Shown here in pieces: positions 34,862 through 42,992 of a stretch of 64,000 nucleotides of DNA; positions within the stretch are counted from its first letter, which is position 1; every line of letters begins with the position of its first letter. The stretch comes from Hymenobacter sp. BRD128 (GTDB taxonomy: Bacteria > Bacteroidota > Bacteroidia > Cytophagales > Hymenobacteraceae), in the NCBI RefSeq assembly GCF_013256625.1, contig NZ_CP053908.1, positions 1 to 64,000 on the forward strand. The letters run 5' to 3'. The position numbers and the translations under genes are program-made. The notes below the pieces were generated by a model, which did no database searches, was not told the origin of the DNA, and saw only the letters and a program-made list of their open reading frames with translations.

Positions 34862-35513
34862 TAGTGCCCCCGGTAGAAGCAGTGCCGGGGCAGAACTGCC
34901 CCAAGACTCCTTAGTATATCAAACCTCTTTTCAAACAGCAGCACCAAACGGCGGTGACGCACCGCCAAAAAAAATAGGGGAGGGGCTTGCCAGGGAAGGG
35001 CTGTCAGAGGAGCCGGTACTCGACTACACGGCCGGTTTTGCCGAGCCGGTGCCCGCTCCGGGCGCCGCCCCCAGCGGGTTCGCGCCGCCACCGAACGGGC
35101 TTGCGCCGGCCAGGCGACGGGTGGGGCAGGGGCCGCCGGCCACGGTTATCCGTGTTGCCGCCATCGGCTCGCCACCCGCGCCGGCCCGGCCCGGTGCGTT
35201 GCCCGAGATACCCTTCAGCCGGTCGGCCATCGCCGAGGTATCGGCCTTCATCGCTGCTTTCCAGGGCACCGACTACGCCCTGGCCGACCTGCGCCACTAT
35301 CACCAGATGGTCGGCACCTGGCGCGACAAACGGACGGGCCTGCCCCCCAGGCGCACCGATTGGATTGCCACTGCCAAACGATTCATGCTCAACGATGCTG
35401 CCGACAACCGCCTCAAGCTTGCCCCCGGCTACCGCCCCGCCACCCCGGCTGATACCGCTGCCGACCCGCCCGGAGTCCCACCTGCTGGCTACCGTTCAAG
35501 CCGCTGGGATTAG
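34815..35513 (+). CDS. Hypothetical phage-type protein
   Basis: An unrecognised 232-residue protein with a long disordered Pro/Ala-rich N-terminal half (PPATVIRVAAIGSPPAPARP). A compact C-terminal part follows: EIPFSRSAIAEVSAFIAAFQ, GTDYALADLRHYHQMVGTWR, DKRTGLPPRRTDWIATAKRF and MLNDAADNRLKLAPGY. The C-terminal helical module is like one found behind replication-type winged helices, so this may be the second half of the preceding gene's function. It overlaps both neighbours. Confidence 0.5.
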   Translation: MKRVYQGQLCPGTQGSSAPGRSSAGAELPQDSLVYQTSFQTAAPNGGDAPPKKIGEGLAREGLSEEPVLDYTAGFAEPVPAPGAAPSGFAPPPNGLAPARRRVGQGPPATVIRVAAIGSPPAPARPGALPEIPFSRSAIAEVSAFIAAFQGTDYALADLRHYHQMVGTWRDKRTGLPPRRTDWIATAKRFMLNDAADNRLKLAPGYRPATPADTAADPPGVPPAGYRSSRWD

Positions 35514-36177
35514 GGAGCTGGCCCGCACCACCACCGACGAGCTGCGCGAAGTGCTGGCCGACCTCTCGGTGGGCCTCACCCGCCAGGCCGCCAGCGCCGC
35601 CCCCAAGGTGTTCCAGCTCAATCGCTCCCTGGGCCCCGGCGTGGTGGTCAAGCTGCTTGTGGTAGTGCTGCGCGCCTTCGTCGACTCGGTGCGGGTGCCC
35701 GACAAAATGGGCGCGGCCGATGTGATAGAGTGCGCCGAGGCCCTGGCTGCCACCTACACTCACGATAGCATCAAGGACATCATTCTGGCGCTGAAAGAGG
35801 CCCGGCTAAGCGGCTACAAGTTTTACCAGGCTCTCGACCCTAGCCAGGTATTTGAGATAGTAGCTGTCTACTTCGACAAGAAAGCCAACTGGCTCGAACA
35901 CCAGCACCGTGACCAGAAAGCCCAGGGCAGCAGCACCGAGGCCGTCTCGGTCGCGCAGCTGGGCACCGCCGCGCCTACCATGCTAGCCAGCGTGGCCCTT
36001 CGCATCCCCGAGCAGCACCCCGCCCGCGAGAGCCTGCGCCGCAAGCTCTCCATCACCAGCGCCCGCGAAAAGCGCCGCCTCATCACCCCCGCGCAGGCCG
36101 AGCAGCAGCGTGCCGAGGTGCGCCAGGTGCTCAGCAACGGCCGCCGCGACTACCGCCCTCCCCGCCTCACTGAGTAG
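35395..36177 (+). CDS. Hypothetical helical phage/plasmid protein
   Basis: An unrecognised protein of about 260 residues read from ATG 35395, overlapping the previous gene by about 119 nt in another frame. Strong coding sequence begins near 35500: GIRELARTTTDELREVLADL, GPGVVVKLLVVVLRAFVDSV, CAEALAATYTHDSIKDIILA, LKEARLSGYKFYQALDPSQV and FEIVAVYFDKKANWLEHQHR. The pattern TYTHDSIKDIILALKEAR..YKFYQALDPS..FEI..YF.KK recurs in Bacteroidota mobile elements beside replication genes. The function is unknown; helicase loading is one possibility. Confidence 0.55.
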   Translation: MLPTTASSLPPATAPPPRLIPLPTRPESHLLATVQAAGIRELARTTTDELREVLADLSVGLTRQAASAAPKVFQLNRSLGPGVVVKLLVVVLRAFVDSVRVPDKMGAADVIECAEALAATYTHDSIKDIILALKEARLSGYKFYQALDPSQVFEIVAVYFDKKANWLEHQHRDQKAQGSSTEAVSVAQLGTAAPTMLASVALRIPEQHPARESLRRKLSITSAREKRRLITPAQAEQQRAEVRQVLSNGRRDYRPPRLTE

Positions 36178-36371
36178 CCCATACTGGTGTCGGTGTACAG
36201 TAGCGCGGTCTTTTAGTCCGCGAATGCGCGACCCTGCTCCGCCTCGCGGATTAAAATCTCATGCTATCAAACAGCCCTCAAGCCGTCCTGCGTAGCTAGA
36301 CGATTGCAGAAATACGCCGACGAGGCAGGGGAATTAGTCGGGGTTTTACGGGCGTCCGTCCGCAGATACTG

Positions 36372-36393
36372 CCAACCGGCCATTTCCGGTTGG
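36372..36393 (+). terminator. Hairpin terminator
   Basis: CCAACCGG and CCGGTTGG arms around CATTTC, followed by GGGTTTG, about 195 bp after the early operon. The stretch 36178-36458 otherwise holds no gene. Confidence 0.55.
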
Positions 36394-36458
36394 GGGTTTG
36401 CATAGCTTAAACCAGGCAAGCGAAGTCGCTGCCTCTCACCTAGCTTACCACTACTCCC

Positions 36459-36883
36459 ATGAAAACTTTCCTGTTTGCTCCCCTGGCTGCTGCCCTCCTC
36501 ACCGCCACCAGCGCATTCGCCGCCCCGCTTCCCGCCGGTCCTAGCTACCCCCCCTTCGACCACGACCACGACCGTGGCGGCTACAACCTGGCCTATAGAC
36601 CCGACTACCGGGAGCACGACCACTGGGACGAAGGCCATCGCGAGGCCCCCGCTACGACCGGGACCAGGCCTACGGCTACGGGCGTGAACAGCACTACGAT
36701 TATGACCGCAACCAGCAGCATGGCTATTATCAGAACCAAGCCTACGGCTATGCGGGAAACCAGCAGTACGGCTACAGCCAAGGGCAGTATTATGGCTATA
36801 ACCGCGACCAGCGGGTGATAGTGCAGCCCCAACCGCAGTACCGCCGCCCGGCGGCCGTATCCTTCCATATCGGAGTATACTAG
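36459..36883 (+). CDS. Secreted Tyr/Gln/Gly-rich repeat protein
   Basis: A secreted low-complexity protein of about 140 residues. A Sec signal peptide (MKTFLFAPLAAALLTATSAF) is followed by a His/Asp-rich part (PPFDHDHDRGGYNLAYRPDY). After one missing C in a C run near 36646 a repetitive domain follows: RDQAYGYGREQHYDYDRNQQ, GYYQNQAYGYAGNQQYGYSQ and GQYYGYNRDQRVIVQPQPQY. Repeats of [GN]QxYGY suggest an adhesive or amyloid-like extracellular protein. It stands alone between two terminators and is not obviously part of the phage-type operons. Confidence 0.6.
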
Positions 36884-36982
36884 CTGCACAGTAGGCAAAG
36901 CATTATTGGCTGGCGCAGACGGGTAAGGCTGCGGCCCGCATTTATGTAAGCCGATAGGCAGCGATGTTGTGATAGATTTTGT

Positions 36983-37012
36983 AAAACCCTGGCCTTTTTC
37001 GGTCGGGGTTTT
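36983..37012. terminator. Hairpin terminator
   Basis: AAAACCCTGGCC and GGTCGGGGTTTT arms with a T-rich loop and a trailing T run, between the secreted protein and hsdR. Confidence 0.65.
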
Positions 37013-37100
37013 TCATGTAGCTTGGTAGTTTGAAATGCTGCCGGCTGGCTCTATAGGTCAAATCGTGTACGTTTACACTTTCTTCTAGCGCGGGTTATCT

Positions 37101-39545
37101 ATGCTATCCAAAAAAGACCTGTCCGAGCGCGACATCTGCACCAAGTTCATTACCCCCGCCCTCGAAAAGTCCGGCTGGAACAAGTTCAGCCAGTTTCTGG
37201 AAGAAGTCTCGTTCACCGACGGCAAAATCTACGTCAAGGGCAAGCTCACGGCGCGGGGTAAGGCCAAGCGCGCCGACTATATTCTGTATTACAAGCCCAA
37301 TATCCCCATTGCGATTGTCGAGGCCAAAGACAACCAGCACGCGGTAGGCGCGGGCATGATGCAGGCCCTAGACTATGCCCGCATCCTGGATATTCCCTTC
37401 GTCTTCAGCTCCAACGGCGACGGCTTTCTCTTCCACGACCGTACCGCTACCGCCGGTCCCCTGGAAACCGAGCTGGGCCTCGACGATTTCCCGACCCCCG
37501 CCGCCCTCTGGGCTCGCTATAAGCAAGCCAAAGGCCTGGCCTCCCCGGTCGCCGCCCGCATGGCCGAGCAGGAGTACTACCTCGACGGCACTGGCCGCCG
37601 CCCCCGCTACTACCAGCAGATTGCCATCAATCGCACCATCGAGGCCATTGCCCGAGGGCAGAATCGCATTCTGCTCGTCATGGCCACCGGCACGGGCAAG
37701 ACCTACACCGCCTTCCAGATTGTACACCGCCTCTGGAAGGCCGGGGCCAAAAAGCGCATCCTCTTCCTGGCCGACCGCAACGCCCTGCTCGACCAAACCC
37801 GTAAGGGCGATTTCAAGCACTTCAAGGACAAGATGCACGTCGTGGAGAAGCACCAGGTCGAGAAGAGCTACGAAATCTACCTTTCGCTCTACCAGGGCCT
37901 CACCGGCACCGAGGAAGACCGTAACATTTACCGCCAGTTTTCGCCCGAGTTCTTCGACCTCATCATCGTCGATGAGTGCCACCGCGGCAGCGCCCGCGAC
38001 GACAGCAACTGGCGCGAAATCCTGACGTATTTCGCCGGCGCCACCCAAATCGGCCTCACCGCCACCCCCCGCGAAGACGATGCCACCAGCAACAGCGAGT
38101 ACTTCGGCGAGGCGCTCTATACCTACTCGCTCAAGCAGGGTATCAACGATGGCTTCCTGGCGCCCTATAAGGTGGTGCGCATCGGCACCAACGTCGACCT
38201 CGACGGCTGGCGGCCCGAAGATGGCAAAACCGACGTGCACGGCCAGCTGGTCGGAGACCGCGTCTACAACCTGCGCGACTTCGACCGCAAGCTGGTTATC
38301 GCCGAGCGTACCGAGCTGGTGGCCCGCAAAATCACCGAGTTTCTGAAAGCCACCAACCGCTTCGCCAAAACGATTGTGTTCTGCGTCGACATCGACCACG
38401 CCGAACGTATGCGCAGCGCCCTGGCCAACCAAAACGCCGACCTAGTACGCCTGGACCACCGCTACGTGATGCGCATCACCGGCGACAACGAGCTGGGTAA
38501 GATGGAGCTCGATAACTTCATCAACCCCGAAGAAAAGTACCCCGTCATCGCCACCACCTCCGAGCTGATGACTACCGGAGTCGATGCCCAGACCTGCCAG
38601 GTCATTGTGCTCGACAGCAACATCAGCTCGATGACCAAGTTCAAGCAAATTATCGGGCGGGGCACCCGCATCAACGAGGAGTACGGCAAGCTGTTTTTTA
38701 CCATCCTCGACTTCCGCCAGGCTACCAACCTCTTCGCCGACGAGGCCTTCGACGGCGACCCCATCCGCGTCAAGGAAGTGACCGCCGAGGCCGACCTCAC
38801 CACCGAGGAATTAGTAGCTAATACTCTCGACGCGGCCGACCCCGACCCCATCGACCCCGAAACCGGCGAGCCAGTAGAGTTCCCCACCGAGGAGGAGCAA
38901 GACGAAGACCTCGAGCTCGACCCCGTCACCGGCATCCGCTACCCCAGGCTTACCAGCTCTACCAGCACCGTGCACGAGCCCCGCGGCAAAACCTACGTCA
39001 ACAACGTCGACGTGTCGGTGCTGCTTGAGCGCGAAGTCGTGTTCGACGAGCACGGCAAGCCCGTTACCGTCAAGCTCACCGATTACGCCCGCCAGAAAAT
39101 CCAGGAACACTTCGCTACCCTCGACGACTTCCTCAGCACCTGGCGCGCCTCCGACCGCAAGGCCGCCATCCTCCAGGAGCTTGAAGAGCAGGGCGTGCCC
39201 GTGGCCCAGCTCCGCGCCTCCGTCAGTGCCGACGTCGACCTCTTCGACCTGCTCTGCCACGTGGCCTACGACCGCCCCCCGCTCACCCGCCGCGAGCGGG
39301 CCAGCAACGTGCGCAAGCGCGACTACTTCACCAAGTACGGCCCCCCGGCCCGCCGCATCCTCGAAGCCCTGGTAGACAAATACGCCGACGAAGGCCTCGA
39401 AAACCTCGAAGACATCAAGGTGCTCCAGGTGTTGCCCCTCTCGCGCCTCGGCTCCCCGCTTGAAATCGTTAGTGAGTTCGGCGGCAAAGTCAAATACCTG
39501 AAAGCCGTCCAGGAGTTAGAAAACGAACTGTACCAATCCGCTTGA
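37101..39545 (+). CDS. hsdR: Type I restriction enzyme R subunit (HsdR)
   Basis: The motor/nuclease subunit of a type I restriction system, 814 residues, intact. The N-terminal PD-(D/E)XK nuclease shows RADYILYYKPNIPIAIVEAK (Asp, Glu-x-Lys). The SF2 translocase has Walker A LLVMATGTGKTYTAFQIVHR, the DEAD-type box LIIVDECHRGSARDD, motif III IGLTATPRED and motif VI-like TKFKQIIGRGTRINEEYGKL. The C-terminal helical part binds the M2S complex. Order hsdR-hsdM-hsdS on one strand is interrupted by three extra genes (39700-41232). Confidence 0.95.
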   Translation: MLSKKDLSERDICTKFITPALEKSGWNKFSQFLEEVSFTDGKIYVKGKLTARGKAKRADYILYYKPNIPIAIVEAKDNQHAVGAGMMQALDYARILDIPFVFSSNGDGFLFHDRTATAGPLETELGLDDFPTPAALWARYKQAKGLASPVAARMAEQEYYLDGTGRRPRYYQQIAINRTIEAIARGQNRILLVMATGTGKTYTAFQIVHRLWKAGAKKRILFLADRNALLDQTRKGDFKHFKDKMHVVEKHQVEKSYEIYLSLYQGLTGTEEDRNIYRQFSPEFFDLIIVDECHRGSARDDSNWREILTYFAGATQIGLTATPREDDATSNSEYFGEALYTYSLKQGINDGFLAPYKVVRIGTNVDLDGWRPEDGKTDVHGQLVGDRVYNLRDFDRKLVIAERTELVARKITEFLKATNRFAKTIVFCVDIDHAERMRSALANQNADLVRLDHRYVMRITGDNELGKMELDNFINPEEKYPVIATTSELMTTGVDAQTCQVIVLDSNISSMTKFKQIIGRGTRINEEYGKLFFTILDFRQATNLFADEAFDGDPIRVKEVTAEADLTTEELVANTLDAADPDPIDPETGEPVEFPTEEEQDEDLELDPVTGIRYPRLTSSTSTVHEPRGKTYVNNVDVSVLLEREVVFDEHGKPVTVKLTDYARQKIQEHFATLDDFLSTWRASDRKAAILQELEEQGVPVAQLRASVSADVDLFDLLCHVAYDRPPLTRRERASNVRKRDYFTKYGPPARRILEALVDKYADEGLENLEDIKVLQVLPLSRLGSPLEIVSEFGGKVKYLKAVQELENELYQSA

Positions 39546-39650
39546 TTTTTGCTAAAAAGCTGTGCTAAAGATTGTAGCGAAGCCCGGTTGGCCACGTACC
39601 TTCGGCCCACCGCCTCTGAGGAGCTGCGCAAAATTATTTGCAACGCGCTC

Positions 39651-39680
39651 TTGACAAGCTAAAAAAATATTCTACCTTTG
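39651..39680 (+). promoter_or_regulatory. Bacteroidota promoter of the toxin-antitoxin-like unit
   Basis: TTG (39651-39653), a 19-bp spacer and a perfect -7 box TACCTTTG (39673-39680), about 20 bp upstream of the TTG start at 39700. It makes the unit independent of hsdR. Confidence 0.6.
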
Positions 39681-39699
39681 ACTTAACTTTTAAGGTAAG

Positions 39700-40185
39700 T
39701 TGGACGTTTACATCGAAAAGTACCGGGAGTTACTCAAGGTTTGCTTCTATACTATCCGGTTTGCCGACGAGCAGTCGAGCGAAACGGCGCAGTTTGTAGA
39801 ACGGTTCTCGCAAGCAACCAAGAAAAAAGAGCAGTATGACTTTGGCGTCATTCAAAGATGGCTACGCATCATTGGCAATGAGCGAGGAGCAGATGAACTG
39901 CTATTTCGCGGTGAGCGCCGAGCCGATGCCTTGCCTCCACCGCAAGAAGTTGGTTGCCGCTTGCGGCTCTATTGTATAGCCTGCTCACCAAGCATTGTTA
40001 TTCTGGGCGGCGGTGGCATTAAGCCCAAGCAAGACCGCCTCGCTGAAATCAGCCGGGATACTGCTTACCACTTCGAGAAGATAAACGATGTGGCTCGTAT
40101 TTTGGATAGTCGGATTAAGATGGGGCGTATCCGCCTCGAACATAAAGCACTTCAAGGAGACTACCAGCGTTTGTATCTTCCTTAG
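39700..40185 (+). CDS. HigB/RelE-like putative toxin
   Basis: A 161-residue protein read from a TTG start: MDVYIEKYRELLKVCFYTIR, QYDFGVIQRWLRIIGNERGA, DELLFRGERRADALPPPQEV, RLRLYCIACSPSIVILGGGG and IKPKQDRLAEISRDTAYHFE. The central LRLYCIxxSxxIVILGGGGIK matches a Bacteroidota family paired with XRE genes, and its layout resembles the RelE/HigB strand order (polar beta sheet then Lys-rich C-terminal helix). No classical RelE catalytic triad can be assigned with confidence. It lies 20 bp upstream of the HTH gene and has its own promoter. Confidence 0.5.
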   Translation: MDVYIEKYRELLKVCFYTIRFADEQSSETAQFVERFSQATKKKEQYDFGVIQRWLRIIGNERGADELLFRGERRADALPPPQEVGCRLRLYCIACSPSIVILGGGGIKPKQDRLAEISRDTAYHFEKINDVARILDSRIKMGRIRLEHKALQGDYQRLYLP

Positions 40186-40205
40186 TTATCATTCTTCCTA
40201 CTCTT

Positions 40206-40715
40206 ATGGCAGCTAATATTTTCGACCTCGTGGAAGTGACGCCCGAGGCCGCCGCCTTCGTTGACCGCTCCTTCCAGATTGCCGACCAGATTCGCCACGT
40301 ATTGCGCCAGAAGGGCTGGACCCAGCGCGACCTGGCCGCCGCCCTCGGCAAGAAAGAACCCGAAATCAGCCGGATGCTTGTAGGCACCCACAACTTCACA
40401 CTCAAAACCCTGACCCGCCTGGAGGTGGTACTAGGCACTGCCCTCATTACTACTCCGCAGCGGGTGCAGGAGCAGGCGGCTACCCTCACCGTGCAGGGCG
40501 CTATCACCAGCCACCGCCAGTTGGCCGACCTCGACCTGCAGCGTCTCATCACGGTCTTCGAAAAGCCCCAGCCAAGTAGTTCGGCTTCCTACGCCTCTCT
40601 AAACACTGACTTGGAAAAGGCGGCCGGCTACCCGGCCGCCTTTTCTACGCAGGAGCCCGCCTCCCGCTCTGCCGCCGCAGTTATGGAAGAAGAATCCCTA
40701 CTAATGGCCGCTTAA
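40206..40715 (+). CDS. XRE/HigA-like antitoxin
   Basis: A 169-residue HTH protein. The XRE domain is AFVDRSFQIADQIRHVLRQK, GWTQRDLAAALGKKEPEISR, MLVGTHNFTLKTLTRLEVVL, as in HigA-type antitoxins that bind their own operator. The C-terminal 90 residues are longer than usual and partly disordered (HRQLADLDLQRLITVFEKPQ, then Ser/Ala-rich), which in tripartite systems is where a SecB-like chaperone binds. The gene starts 20 bp after the putative toxin and ends 31 bp before the SecB-like gene. Confidence 0.65.
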   Translation: MAANIFDLVEVTPEAAAFVDRSFQIADQIRHVLRQKGWTQRDLAAALGKKEPEISRMLVGTHNFTLKTLTRLEVVLGTALITTPQRVQEQAATLTVQGAITSHRQLADLDLQRLITVFEKPQPSSSASYASLNTDLEKAAGYPAAFSTQEPASRSAAAVMEEESLLMAA

Positions 40716-40726
40716 TTTTCTTTCGC

Positions 40727-40734
40727 TACGTTTG
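40727..40734 (+). promoter_or_regulatory. -7 box ahead of the SecB-like gene
   Basis: TACGTTTG matches the Bacteroidota -7 consensus. It sits 12 bp before the TTG start at 40747, so a transcript from here would be nearly leaderless. No clear -33 element is seen. Confidence 0.35.
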
Positions 40735-40746
40735 TTTCTATAGTCG

Positions 40747-41232
40747 TTGGCTACCCCTCCTTCTTTCCGCGCTGAGCAGCTCACCTTCGCCGACTGCCGC
40801 GTGCTCTCTTTTCAACTAGGCCGCCCCGGCGTACCGCTGCCCGCTACCGAAGATGTGGCCGGCTTTAGCTTCACGTTCACCACCCAGCAAGGCGTCGATT
40901 TCACTAGCGCCGTTATTCGCGTCGAGCTGCACGCCGTCATCGAAGCCCGGCTCCGCGAAGAGAATCAACCCTTGGTGCCCGTCGGCGAGATTCGTACCGA
41001 AACGTACTTCCAGCTTAGCGGTATCGAAGCCCTCGCCATTCAGCAGCCCGATGGCTCCCAGGCACTGCCCGAAATTGTGGGTGCTACCGCCCTCGGCTTG
41101 GCCTTCTCCACCAGCCGTGGCCTACTGCTCTCGCTCAGCGCCGATTCGCTGCTGCGCCAGGCCTACCTCCCCGTCATCAATCCCTTGCAGCTGCTACGTT
41201 CCGGCCAGCCCACGCCGCCCGCCGCCCAGTAG
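40747..41232 (+). CDS. SecB-like chaperone
   Basis: A 161-residue beta-rich protein starting at TTG 40747, the first codon after an in-frame stop. The order of elements follows SecB: RAEQLTFADCRVLSFQLGRP, FSFTFTTQQGVDFTSAVIRV, ELHAVIEARLREENQPLVPV, GEIRTETYFQLSGIEAL, then ALPEIVGATALGLAFSTSRG, LLLSLSADSLLRQAYLPVIN and PLQLL. The C-terminal pattern (a helix followed by LPxINPxxLL) matches SecB chaperones. Directly after an HTH antitoxin, it is the likely third member of a toxin-antitoxin-chaperone (TAC) unit. Identification is by pattern, not by search. Confidence 0.55.
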   Translation: MATPPSFRAEQLTFADCRVLSFQLGRPGVPLPATEDVAGFSFTFTTQQGVDFTSAVIRVELHAVIEARLREENQPLVPVGEIRTETYFQLSGIEALAIQQPDGSQALPEIVGATALGLAFSTSRGLLLSLSADSLLRQAYLPVINPLQLLRSGQPTPPAAQ

Positions 41233-41246
41233 CTCGCCTCTCTGCT

Positions 41247-41280
41247 GAGCCCGCACCTGTTCCCCAACAGCTGCGGGCTC
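41247..41280 (+). terminator. Hairpin terminator
   Basis: GAGCCCGCA and TGCGGGCTC arms followed by TTTGC, directly after the SecB-like gene; it isolates the TAC-like unit from hsdM. Confidence 0.65.
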
Positions 41281-41336
41281 TTTGCATTACCCACGCCCAA
41301 GCGGCCAGTGTCTGGCATTAGAAAGCCGCCGTGGCT

Positions 41337-41360
41337 CCCCCTCTCCCCAAGGAGAGGGGG
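41337..41360. repeat. CCCCCTCTCC/GGAGAGGGGG dispersed hairpin
   Basis: A perfect 10-bp inverted repeat with a CCAA loop, of a sequence type that recurs in intergenic regions of Hymenobacter-like genomes. It may act as a terminator or be a mobile palindrome. Confidence 0.45.
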
Positions 41361-41382
41361 CCGGGGGAGGTTCCCCGCCCGC

Positions 41383-41390
41383 TACCTTTG
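41383..41390 (+). promoter_or_regulatory. -7 box of hsdM
   Basis: TACCTTTG, a perfect -7 consensus, 21 bp upstream of the hsdM start. HsdM and HsdS can thus be expressed apart from HsdR, as expected for protective methylation. Confidence 0.5.
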
Positions 41391-41411
41391 AAATAAGCCT
41401 CCCCACTACCC

Positions 41412-42836
41412 ATGTCCAACCTATCCTCCCTCTACAAGTCCATCGAGAAAATCATGTGGACCGACACCGGCCTCAACGGTGACGCCCAACGCATCGAGCA
41501 ATTCGCCTGGATGCTGTTCTTCAAAATCTTCTCCGACAAAGACAAAGAGCTCGACGTGATGGACGACGCCTACCAGTCGCCCATCCCCGAAGCCTACCGC
41601 TGGGACGCCTGGGCCGCCAACGACGAGGGCATCACCGGCGACGAGCTGCTGGCCTTCGTCGACCGCGACCTCTTCCCCGCCCTGCGCAACCTCGACCTGA
41701 GCACCGGCAACCGCCGCGCCCTCATCGTGCGCGAAGTATTCGAGGGCAATAACAACTACATGAAGTCGGGCACCAACCTGCGCAAGGTGCTCAACAAGCT
41801 CAACGAAATCGACTTCAACCGCGCCAAAGACCGCCACGCCTTCGGCGACATCTACGAGAGCATCCTCAAAGGCCTGCAAAGCGCCGGCAAAAGCGGCGAG
41901 TTCTACACGCCCCGCGCCGTTACCCAGTTCATCTGCGACACGCTAGCCCCCCAGCTCGGCGAAACCGTGCTCGACCCCGCCTGTGGCACCGGCGGCTTCC
42001 TCACCGCCGCCGTCGAAACGCTCAAGGCCCAGGCCCGCTCCGTGGCCGACCAGCAGCAGCTCCAGAAAGTAAAAGGCTGGGAGTACAAGCCCCTGCCGTT
42101 TCTGCTGGCGACCACCAACCTCATCCTGCACGATGTGGAGGTGCCCAACATCACCTTCCGCGACGTGCTCGACCAGCCCCTGAGCGCCTACTCGCAAAAG
42201 GACCGCGTCGACGTGGTGCTCGCCAACCCGCCCTTCGGCGGCGTGGTGGCCAACGGCAACGAAACCAACTTCCCCGCCACCTTCCGCACCAAGGAGTCGG
42301 CCGACCTCTTCCTCGTCCTCATCATGCACCTGCTCAAGGACGGTGGCCGGGCCGGCGTGGTGCTGCCCGATGGCTCGCTCACCGGCGAGGGCGTGAAGCA
42401 GCGCGTGCGCCAGAAGCTGCTCGAAGACTGCAACCTGCACATCATCGTGCGCCTGCCCAACTCCGTGTTCCAGCCCTACGCCACGGTGGCCACCAACCTG
42501 CTGTTCTTCACCAAGGGCACGCCCACCAAAGAAATCTGGTACTACCAGCACCGCCTGCCCGAAGGCCAGAAGTCCTACTCCAAAACCAAAACCATCCGCC
42601 GCGACGAGTTTCAGCCCCTCGAAGCCTGGTGGCACAACCGGGTGGAAAGCGAAGTGGCCTGGCGCGTGCCCATCCAAACGATTATTGACCGCAACTACGA
42701 CCTCGACATCAAAAACCCCCATCAGGCCGAGGAAACCCACGAGTACACCAGCGCCGAGCTGATTGAGCTGCTGGGCCAAAGCTTCGCCAAAAGCGAAACC
42801 CTGCTAGCCGCTCTGCAAGCCGAGCTGGCCGGCTAG
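41412..42836 (+). CDS. hsdM: Type I restriction-modification methyltransferase (HsdM)
   Basis: The N6-adenine methyltransferase subunit, 474 residues, intact. The N-terminal helical domain (SIEKIMWTDTGLNGDAQRIE, QFAWMLFFKIFSDKDKELDV) is followed by the catalytic domain: GEFYTPRAVTQFICDTLAPQ, AdoMet motif I VLDPACGTGGFLTAAVETLK, and the catalytic motif IV VVLANPPFGG. Later DGGRAGVVLPDGSLTGEGVK and NLLFFTKGTPTKEIWYYQHR are typical HsdM segments. All active-site residues are present. It partners with HsdS 156 bp downstream. Confidence 0.95.
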   Translation: MSNLSSLYKSIEKIMWTDTGLNGDAQRIEQFAWMLFFKIFSDKDKELDVMDDAYQSPIPEAYRWDAWAANDEGITGDELLAFVDRDLFPALRNLDLSTGNRRALIVREVFEGNNNYMKSGTNLRKVLNKLNEIDFNRAKDRHAFGDIYESILKGLQSAGKSGEFYTPRAVTQFICDTLAPQLGETVLDPACGTGGFLTAAVETLKAQARSVADQQQLQKVKGWEYKPLPFLLATTNLILHDVEVPNITFRDVLDQPLSAYSQKDRVDVVLANPPFGGVVANGNETNFPATFRTKESADLFLVLIMHLLKDGGRAGVVLPDGSLTGEGVKQRVRQKLLEDCNLHIIVRLPNSVFQPYATVATNLLFFTKGTPTKEIWYYQHRLPEGQKSYSKTKTIRRDEFQPLEAWWHNRVESEVAWRVPIQTIIDRNYDLDIKNPHQAEETHEYTSAELIELLGQSFAKSETLLAALQAELAG

Positions 42837-42897
42837 CCCGCCCCAGCTACCCCAGTAGCCAGCCGGCACCCGCCACCCAGCCTCCGTCACCCGCCAT

Positions 42898-42966
42898 CCG
42901 TCATGCTGAGCTTGTCGAAGCATCTCTACCGCTTCGTTGCGCCGCCGCTAGGGTAGGAGCGGGGCA
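42898..42966. repeat. Dispersed palindromic repeat between hsdM and hsdS
   Basis: The stretch beginning CCGTCATGCTGAGCTTGTCG contains ATGCT (42903-42907) and AGCAT (42919-42923) arms and continues into CTCTACCGC. This intergenic repeat type is widespread in Hymenobacter-like genomes. It lengthens the hsdM-hsdS gap. Confidence 0.5.
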
Positions 42967-42992
42967 ACCAAATAGTTTTTGAAAAGTGAATT

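Noticed and set aside
37368..38432. Long minus-strand open frame opposite hsdR
   Set aside because: Shadow of a GC-rich gene; hsdR on the plus strand has unmistakable motifs and the opposite product is low-complexity Val/Gly/Ala.
41943..42779. Long minus-strand open frame opposite hsdM
   Set aside because: Same reason: mirror frame of a gene with clear methyltransferase motifs.
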